Part shown: one piece after another, positions 58,255 through 64,000 of the stretch
Numbering within the stretch: position 1 is the stretch's first letter
Layout of the letters: every line of letters starts with the position of its first letter
Assembly: GCA_947477655.1 (NCBI GenBank)
Contig: CANJTS010000001.1
Span: forward strand, 449,243-513,242
From: CAILUG01 sp903844415
GTDB taxonomy: Bacteria; Pseudomonadota; Gammaproteobacteria; Pseudomonadales; Pseudohongiellaceae
Reading direction: 5' to 3'
Length of the DNA: 64,000 nucleotides
Notes under the pieces: model-generated
The model's database searches: none
Told to the model about the DNA's origin: nothing
The model's input: the letters and a program-made list of their open reading frames with translations, nothing else
Position numbers and translations under genes: made by a program

Positions 58255-58851
58255 ATGGCCGGCGAAAAGGGACAAAGGCGTGACCAAATTCTGCAAGTGC
58301 TGGCCACCATGCTGGCAACCAACCCCGGTGGACGGATTACCACTGCGGCCTTAGCTGCAGCCGTAGGTGTGTCAGAAGCAGCCTTGTATAGGCACTTTCC
58401 CAGCAAAGCACGAATGTTTGAAGGGCTGATCACTTATATCGAAGAGACTTTGTTCAGCCGCATCACACGCATCCTCGCCGAGCCGGGCACTACACTGTCC
58501 CAATGCGAAAAAATTATTTTCCTGGTGCTGGGCTTTGCTGAAAAAAATCCCGGCATTACCCGTATTCTTAATGGTGATGCGTTGGCTGGCGAAACTGAGC
58601 GCTTGCGCGTGCGGGTATGTCAAATCATGGATCGCCTTGAAACCCAACTTAAACAGTTGCTACGCGAAGCAGAGCTCAAGGAAGGGTTGCGCACTACTGT
58701 TACCACCACCAGCACGGCAGCCGTATTGATGGCGTTTACGGAGGGCAGGATCAGTCAGTTTGTCCGTACGGATTTTCGGCAGTTACCCACCCACAACTGG
58801 CAAGAGCAATGGCAGCTACTGAGCAGCGGAATTTTCCGTAATTCCCTGTAG
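58255..58851 (+). CDS. slmA: Nucleoid occlusion factor SlmA (TetR family)
   Basis: The 198-residue protein begins with a helix-turn-helix (GRITTAALAAAVGVSEAALY, RHFPSKARMFEGLI), the SlmA DNA-binding domain, then the all-helical regulatory domain (FLVLGFAEKNPGITRILNGD). DNA-bound SlmA blocks FtsZ polymerisation over the chromosome. GGAG precedes the ATG. Its position after coaBC and argB and before pyrE matches other gammaproteobacteria. Confidence 0.94.
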   Translation: MAGEKGQRRDQILQVLATMLATNPGGRITTAALAAAVGVSEAALYRHFPSKARMFEGLITYIEETLFSRITRILAEPGTTLSQCEKIIFLVLGFAEKNPGITRILNGDALAGETERLRVRVCQIMDRLETQLKQLLREAELKEGLRTTVTTTSTAAVLMAFTEGRISQFVRTDFRQLPTHNWQEQWQLLSSGIFRNSL

Positions 58852-59463
58852 TTCTCGCAGACGGTTGATATTCAGATCATATTCTGTTGCAACTTTGGCT
58901 CTCTTATTGGCCAACCTAATCCCGCTTGTTGCCAGCCTATCTTTTTCTAGAGTCTGCTTGCTTATTTTATCTTCAGTAGTGGGCGACACTTGAGCACCTT
59001 TATTTTTAGAATCTGCTGCCAACGCTTGTAGCCGCACAAGTTCTTCATCAACTTTTTCTGCCTCCACTTTTAGTGCGTCAATCTGGCTATCGAGCAGTTT
59101 TAGATCCTCATCACGTTTAAGTTCTATATCCGCCGGAGTCCGGTAAAGTCTTATCAGCAAATTGTCGGCATCTACTTGAGCCTGCTTTGCCATTTCTTCA
59201 AGGTGTATTTTTTCCTGTTGTGCGGCCAGTGCTGTGCGTTCTGTTGCGGTGAGTGCGCGTGGGATTACTTCCAGCACCCGACCCTGGCCATCAAGAATGG
59301 TGTAACCGTTTTTGACAAACTGGGCCGGTATATTGGAATCGAAAGTCGTTCGACCTTGGTCATCGACATAACGATAGATGCGGGCAGGCTCGGCTGCGTT
59401 AAGGCAGCCGACCCCCAACACCAACAACAGCCCAACCACGTTAAGGGTTCGGTGAAGTGCCAT
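58816..59463 (-). CDS. DUF4124-domain exported coiled-coil protein
   Basis: The 215-residue protein has a signal peptide (NVVGLLLVLGVGCLNAAEP), then the DUF4124 motif RIYRYVDDQGRTTFDSNIP, then a long coiled coil (LDSQIDALKVEAEKVDEEL) to the end. It is likely periplasmic. Its end overlaps the end of slmA on the other strand by 36 bp, and its start overlaps the stop of pyrE. Confidence 0.82.
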   Translation of the reverse strand: MALHRTLNVVGLLLVLGVGCLNAAEPARIYRYVDDQGRTTFDSNIPAQFVKNGYTILDGQGRVLEVIPRALTATERTALAAQQEKIHLEEMAKQAQVDADNLLIRLYRTPADIELKRDEDLKLLDSQIDALKVEAEKVDEELVRLQALAADSKNKGAQVSPTTEDKISKQTLEKDRLATSGIRLANKRAKVATEYDLNINRLRELQGITENSAAQ

Positions 59464-60100
59464 AAAGCTCTCTATATTGCTTCATTTGGGGCAAATAACT
59501 TTCCAGCTCATTATTACCCACAATTTCCAGATAACTAATAATTTGATTCAAGCTAATTATGCTCATCACAGGTATGCCAAATTCCTGCTTAATTTCGCCA
59601 ATGGCGGACAGCTGGCCCTGCCCTTTTTCTTGCCGATCTAGTGCGACAATTACACCAGCAGCCGTAGCCCCCGCGTTCGCGATAAGAGTCATAACCTCCC
59701 TAATCGCAGTACCGGCAGTAATAACGTCATCGATTACCAACACCCGACCGGCAAGTGCTGCACCGACTATAGTGCCACCCTCGCCATGACTCTTGGGTTC
59801 CTTGCGATTAAAACAATAGGGCGAATCTACTGCGTAATGCTCAGACAAGGCAACGCTGGTGGCTGCTGCCAGCGGAATACCTTTGTAGGCTGGCCCAAAA
59901 ATTACATCGTATTCAATCTCGGAATCTTGAATGCAGGCGGCATAACAACGCCCGATAAAAGCCAACGCTTGTCCGGTATTAAATAAGCCCGCATTAAAAA
60001 AATAGGGGCTTTTTCGGCCTGATTTAAGCGTGAAATCACCAAACCGCAGAATATTGCGACTGATGACATAGTCCAAAAATTGTTTTTGATAGTCCTGCAT
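59441..60100 (-). CDS. pyrE: Orotate phosphoribosyltransferase
   Basis: The 219-residue product (start MQDYQKQFLDYVISRNIL; frame extends to 60136) shows FTLKSGRKSPYFFNAGLFNT, the PRPP-binding VLVIDDVITAGTAIREV and RKEPKSHGEGG. It makes OMP in pyrimidine synthesis. It runs with rph upstream, as in most gammaproteobacteria. Confidence 0.96.
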   Translation of the reverse strand: MQDYQKQFLDYVISRNILRFGDFTLKSGRKSPYFFNAGLFNTGQALAFIGRCYAACIQDSEIEYDVIFGPAYKGIPLAAATSVALSEHYAVDSPYCFNRKEPKSHGEGGTIVGAALAGRVLVIDDVITAGTAIREVMTLIANAGATAAGVIVALDRQEKGQGQLSAIGEIKQEFGIPVMSIISLNQIISYLEIVGNNELESYLPQMKQYRELYGTSPNP

Positions 60101-60158
60101 GTTGGTTGTTGGTCTCTTGGTTAATACGAGATGCATGGTGACATGCTCTCGCTCAATT

Positions 60159-60884
60159 TTAACTGTTCAGCGCCTGCAGCTGTATAGCTAATAATTGTCC
60201 GATCCCTGCACGCGCCAGGTCGATCATGGCATTGAGTTCTTCCAGCGTGAAATCTCCACTTTCACCGGTGCCTTGTATTTCAACAAAACCGCCGGTGCTG
60301 GTCATCACCACGTTCATGTCGGTTTCGGCCGTAGAATCTTCTGCGTAATCCAAATCCAACACGGGGGTGCCTTTATAAATACCAACCGATACCGACCCAA
60401 CCATCTTGATCAAAGGGTTGACTGAAATTATTCCTTTGCCACGCATATGATTGATTGCATCCACCAACGCCACACACGCGCCGGTAATACTGGCAGTGCG
60501 AGTACCTCCATCGGCCTGGATCACATCGCAATCGATTTTAATGGTGTTTTCACCGAGTTTTTTTAGATCAACAGCTGCACGCAAAGCCCGCCCAATCAAA
60601 CGCTGGATTTCTTGTGTACGACCACTTTGTTTGCCATGCGATGCTTCACGATCCATGCGCGAACCGGTGGAGCGCGGCAGCATGCCATATTCCGCCGTTA
60701 CCCAGCCTTCGCCGCTACCTTTCTTAAATCGTGGCACGCTAGTTTCCACGCTCGCCGTGCAGATTACCTTGGTATCGCCAAATTCCACCAACACTGAACC
60801 CTCAGCGTGTTTGGTGTAATTGCGGGTAATGCGGATGTTGCGCAACTGGTCTGGTGTTCTACCGCTAGGTCTTGGTACCGCCAC
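60159..60884 (-). CDS. rph: Ribonuclease PH
   Basis: The 241-residue product starts RPSGRTPDQLRNIRITRNYT and carries GEGWVTAEYGMLPRSTGSR and DCDVIQADGGTRTASITGAC, the RNase PH phosphorolytic motifs. It trims tRNA 3' ends. Full length. The gene is divergent from yicC with a short dispersed-repeat-like sequence in the gap, and 58 bp before pyrE. Confidence 0.96.
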   Translation of the reverse strand: MAVPRPSGRTPDQLRNIRITRNYTKHAEGSVLVEFGDTKVICTASVETSVPRFKKGSGEGWVTAEYGMLPRSTGSRMDREASHGKQSGRTQEIQRLIGRALRAAVDLKKLGENTIKIDCDVIQADGGTRTASITGACVALVDAINHMRGKGIISVNPLIKMVGSVSVGIYKGTPVLDLDYAEDSTAETDMNVVMTSTGGFVEIQGTGESGDFTLEELNAMIDLARAGIGQLLAIQLQALNS

Positions 60885-60904
60885 TATTTGTTACCTCATG
60901 ATGT

Positions 60905-60931
60905 GTCGTTATTCCCGCGAAGGCGAGAATC
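60905..60931. repeat. Candidate dispersed CGTCATTCC-type repeat
   Basis: The sequence CGTTATTCCCGCGAAGGCGAG-like palindromic element resembles the widespread intergenic repeat CGTCATTCCCGCG...CGGGAATCC. Another degenerate match, on the reverse strand, lies near 5909-5925. Confidence 0.55.
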
Positions 60932-61034
60932 CGTTTTCTTTAGTTCTTACGCCGGACAAATTTCATATTGCCCGACAAATCCGTTATAGTCGCGCGCACT
61001 TTTGTCTTCAATCGCATTCAGTGAGCAGCCCCCC

Positions 61035-61901
61035 ATGCCCAGCAGTATGACCGCCTTTGCCCGTCAGCAGTGTGATCACGAATGGGGAACCCTGGTCTGG
61101 GAAATTCGCTCGGTCAATCACCGTTATCTGGAACCCAGTTTTCGACTGCCTGATAGTTTGCGGCATTTAGAAGGCGTACTGCGCGAAAAAATGCGCAGCG
61201 CTTTGCAACGTGGCAAGGTCGAAGCCCAGCTTAAGTTTCATGGCAGCGCCGAGCTCAACACCACCATCAGCATCAACGACGATGTGTTGACCCAATTGCA
61301 GTCAACAGTCACTCACATCACTGGCCGCCTGCCTGGCTGCGCGCCCCTCAATCCACTGGAAATTCTGCGCTGGCCCGGCCTTATTATTGAGCGCGAGCAG
61401 GATACCAAAATTATCGAAGAAAAGGCGTTGCAGTTATTCAAGGCAACACTTGACAGCTTGATCCAACACCGCGAACGCGAAGGCGCACAACTGAAGCTCC
61501 ACATCGAAGACCGCCTGCAAGCCGTGAGCGCTACCGTGGCGTCCATCCGTAATGATCTGCCGCGTATTCTGGCTGCCCAAGCCGAGCGGATCAGAGTGCA
61601 GTTTGCCGATTTACAACTGCAAGTAGAGCCCACGCGACTGGAACAGGAGATTGTGCTGGTAACCCAGAAAGCCGACATTCATGAAGAAGTAGACCGCCTC
61701 GACACCCACGTAAAGGAAGTGCTGCACACCCTCAACCAAAATGTGTCGGTAGGTCGCCGGCTAGATTTTTTGATGCAGGAACTTAACCGCGAGGCGAACA
61801 CCATCTGCTCGAAGGCAATTGTCACCTCCACCACTTTTGATGCCGTGGCGCTGAAAGTGTTAATAGAGCAGATGCGGGAACAGATTCAGAATATTGAGTA
61901 G
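61035..61901 (+). CDS. yicC: YicC-family endoribonuclease
   Basis: The 288-residue product starts MPSSMTAFARQQCDHEWGTL and has WEIRSVNHRYLEPSFRLPD and the C-terminal FLMQELNREANTICSKA; this is the conserved YicC family (E. coli member 287 residues). The frame extends to a TTG at 61002, but the family start is at 61035. YicC-like proteins are RNA endonucleases; a link to sRNA turnover has been reported in E. coli. Confidence 0.93.
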   Translation: MPSSMTAFARQQCDHEWGTLVWEIRSVNHRYLEPSFRLPDSLRHLEGVLREKMRSALQRGKVEAQLKFHGSAELNTTISINDDVLTQLQSTVTHITGRLPGCAPLNPLEILRWPGLIIEREQDTKIIEEKALQLFKATLDSLIQHREREGAQLKLHIEDRLQAVSATVASIRNDLPRILAAQAERIRVQFADLQLQVEPTRLEQEIVLVTQKADIHEEVDRLDTHVKEVLHTLNQNVSVGRRLDFLMQELNREANTICSKAIVTSTTFDAVALKVLIEQMREQIQNIE

Positions 61902-62133
61902 CTTTCCACCCTGGCTCACACCATCGCAACTATCAAAAATATATATTGTTTTTTAAAAAAAAAGGCGTATCTGTACTAAAAGTTTAATATCTTAATCATC
62001 AATAAACCAAACCAAGTAAAAATTACCAGAGACCTCAGCTTTAATCTACTTAGTTTCACGATTGCCAGGATAGTTATTGGCGTGGCTGCCAGCCCAACCA
62101 AACCCTAATCAAGCCCTACAGATAGGAGGCACC

Positions 62134-64000
62134 ATGGATAAGAATTTGACATTACGGCTGACAATCTTGGCCGCGGCCATCAGCCTGGCTTTGGCCGGCA
62201 ATGCGCTTGCACAGCCTGCCACGGCGACTCCATCGACCACGTCTGCGCCAACATCAACAACTACAACAACTACCACAACTACAACTACAACCACGAAGAC
62301 GACGCAGTTGCCACCCACGCTATTGGCGGACTTGGCGGCTGCGCTGCCGGGGTTAACCGTCGGAGAAGATGGGCAACTCAAGATTGGCACCACCACGCTG
62401 ATTCCGCTACTGCCACCGGGTTATGACTCCACCAAGCTCAATGCCAAGCTTTCTGATTTCAAGCTGCAGGCGGACGGCTCGTATGTCGGCACGGGAAACC
62501 TGCAATTTGTACCAGTTCAGTCGACCCCCGGGTCACTGCCCCAACTGCCGGACAACTTTAAGCCGGTGGAATCTAACGCCACATTCGCCACAAACTTCCA
62601 ACCGCCTGCAGGTTTTGTCCCGCCCACCTCAGTTGCCTTGCCGACGGGAGTAACGGTGCCCACCAAGCCGCCGGTTGCATTGATTGAGGATATGGTCAAC
62701 GCCGGACTGATTCCTAAGGGTCTTATCACTTTTAATACCGATGGGACCGTTCAGGCCACAAATGGACTGTCGTACATTCCGTTCGTGCCATCGGCGGACC
62801 AGCAGGGCAAGTACTCCGGCGGGTCAACCAAGGTCGTGATCGACCCGAAGACCAATGCCGTCACCTTCCCCGACGGTTCGGTGTTCGCACCCTTGGTCAA
62901 CGGCACCAACCCCGGCGACAAGACGCTACCGACCGGTTTCACGCCGCCCGCGAACATGCAGATGCCCAAGGAAGTCATGCTGCCACCCCAATTTGAGATT
63001 CCCAAGAACATGCCGCTGCCGGCAGGTGTCACGTTACCAGCGGGAGTTAGCATTCCCAGCGACTATGCGTTCATGATCCCGCCGGGCACTCAGATGCCGG
63101 CCGGGGCAACTATACCGACCGGGGTCAAGGTATCGGCAGATGTGGTAATCCCGCCGGGCATCACATTGCCGGCCGGGACCACGATAGACTCAGCCAGCAA
63201 TTTACCCAAGGGTACGGTGGTGCTTCCAGACGGATCGATGGTGATCCCGGGAACGCAGATTCCCAGCAACATCAAACCGCCTAACACCTGGACACCGCCG
63301 AGCGGCGTGACCAAAGACAGCACGGGTGCCTACTATGTTCCACCGCCACCCCCCGGTGGTTATGCTCAACCGGAAGCGCCAAAGGCGGTTAATGCGAATG
63401 GCTCCATCGTCATTGCCGCACCTGCCGACCCAAGCCAGCTTCCCACCGGCACTACGAAGAATGTAGACGGCACGTATACGATGCCACCTCCTTCATTTTT
63501 CGGCACGGTCGATAACAGTGGCAAGATCGCCGCTTTTACTGGCGTTGGTGCGCCGAGCGGACCCGCCAATTTCACACCGCAGACCAGTTTCCAGTCAGGC
63601 GCAATAATCACCGGCGCGACCGCTCCGGCAACACTGGGAACGGACGGCAAAGTCACCATGCCGGCACCACCTACCGGCACCGCTGCGCCAGCAGGGGCGG
63701 TCCAGAATCCGAACGGCACCTTTACTGTTCCGCCACCGAACGGCTTCGAGGCATCAAAAGTCGGCGCAGATGGCAGCACTACCTTTAAATTGCCAACCGG
63801 GGCAACACTGCCACCGGGTGCCATACAAAATACTGATGGCACGGTCACCATGGGAGCAGCGCCTAAACCACCGACGAATACGTCGCCAAGCGGATCGACG
63901 TTTGCACCCCCTCCGGGCGGATTTACACCTCAAACGGGCGGCACGGGAACTGTACCTCCGGGCGGCACGGGAACTGTACCTCCGGGCGGCACGGGAACTC
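62134..64000 (+). CDS. Large exported Pro/Gly/Thr-rich repeat protein (runs off the window)
   Basis: An uninterrupted frame opens at ATG 62134 (AGGAGG 4 nt upstream) and runs to the window end, at least 622 residues. It has a signal peptide (LTILAAAISLALAGNALA), a threonine run of 13 residues near position 50, a region without obvious family (LPGLTVGEDGQLKIGTTTLI), then about residues 275-380 with a six-residue rhythm (for example LPAG, IPPG, MPAG, every six residues) and a proline-rich C-terminal part ending in TVPPGGTG repeats. The stop is not in the window. It is likely secreted or surface-attached. Family is unknown. Confidence 0.85.
   Translation, partial: MDKNLTLRLTILAAAISLALAGNALAQPATATPSTTSAPTSTTTTTTTTTTTTTKTTQLPPTLLADLAAALPGLTVGEDGQLKIGTTTLIPLLPPGYDSTKLNAKLSDFKLQADGSYVGTGNLQFVPVQSTPGSLPQLPDNFKPVESNATFATNFQPPAGFVPPTSVALPTGVTVPTKPPVALIEDMVNAGLIPKGLITFNTDGTVQATNGLSYIPFVPSADQQGKYSGGSTKVVIDPKTNAVTFPDGSVFAPLVNGTNPGDKTLPTGFTPPANMQMPKEVMLPPQFEIPKNMPLPAGVTLPAGVSIPSDYAFMIPPGTQMPAGATIPTGVKVSADVVIPPGITLPAGTTIDSASNLPKGTVVLPDGSMVIPGTQIPSNIKPPNTWTPPSGVTKDSTGAYYVPPPPPGGYAQPEAPKAVNANGSIVIAAPADPSQLPTGTTKNVDGTYTMPPPSFFGTVDNSGKIAAFTGVGAPSGPANFTPQTSFQSGAIITGATAPATLGTDGKVTMPAPPTGTAAPAGAVQNPNGTFTVPPPNGFEASKVGADGSTTFKLPTGATLPPGAIQNTDGTVTMGAAPKPPTNTSPSGSTFAPPPGGFTPQTGGTGTVPPGGTGTVPPGGTGT
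63937..64000. repeat. 24-bp perfect tandem repeat at the window edge
   Basis: Two complete copies (63937-63960, 63961-63984) and a partial third (from 63985) of GGCGGCACGGGAACTGTACC plus TCCG encode GGTGTVPP. The array runs off the window, so the number of copies is not known. Confidence 0.95.

Noticed and set aside
62109..62396. Reverse-strand frame opposite the start of the Thr-rich exported protein
   Set aside because: Its Val run is the antisense of the ACA/ACC threonine run; the forward frame has a strong ribosome site and signal peptide.

Overview
The window reads as chromosomal DNA of a gammaproteobacterium, most likely from the Pseudomonadales/Cellvibrionales neighbourhood. The evidence is a run of housekeeping clusters in gammaproteobacterial arrangements (glnB-ubiK-comM, ftsY/rsmD/coaD/ferredoxin/mutM, rpmB-rpmG, coaBC, argB, slmA, pyrE, rph, yicC). 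In addition, an ubiI-like monooxygenase lies next to an ATPase-less Fe(III) transporter and gcvH, an order I recall from Pseudomonas. A polyserine-linker lipoprotein also fits marine Cellvibrio-like lineages. The exact genus cannot be called from sequence reading alone. No rRNA, tRNA, CRISPR array, transposase or prophage was seen.

Layout. 1-9.8 kb: the start of gcvH, a Fur-controlled iron transporter pair, a ubiquinone-type hydroxylase, rsmE, glnB, ubiK, comM and rep. 9.9-12.7 kb: a cytochrome c5-like protein and a secreted matrixin-type metalloprotease with a small exported partner. 12.9-18.2 kb: a dTDP-L-rhamnose cluster (glycosyltransferase, epimerase, rmlA, rmlC, rmlD, rmlB). 18.3-24.6 kb: accessory genes, including a SapC-family gene bracketed by two long REP-like hairpins and a tandem pair of paralogous exported repeat proteins. 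24.7-30.1 kb: a two-subunit molybdenum hydroxylase, a LarA-type nickel racemase and a PuuD-like membrane protein. 30.2-35.4 kb: ftsY, rsmD, ridA, coaD, a ferredoxin, an exported DUF6152 pair and mutM.

35.4-50.2 kb holds the most unusual content. A MotA/TolQ/ExbB-type channel protein is divergent from a long co-oriented series: a polyserine lipoprotein, a second lipoprotein, a membrane-anchored TPR protein, a membrane-anchored PEGA plus FGE-like protein, a small exported protein, a possible actin/Hsp70-like protein with a possible FHA-like tail, two von Willebrand A (VWA) proteins, two more lipoproteins and an M48 metalloprotease lipoprotein. Both VWA proteins begin with a single membrane helix carrying a FLD motif that closely resembles the proton-carrying helix of ExbD/TolR. 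I infer an ion-driven envelope machine in which VWA domains replace the usual ExbD/TolR/MotB periplasmic domains. This is the best candidate in the window for an undescribed system.

50.2-64 kb: a small zinc-ribbon membrane protein, uup, ubiX, rpmG, rpmB, radC, two related membrane proteins, coaBC, argB, slmA, a DUF4124 coiled-coil protein, pyrE, rph and yicC. Last comes the beginning of a large exported Pro/Gly/Thr-rich repeat protein that runs off the right edge.
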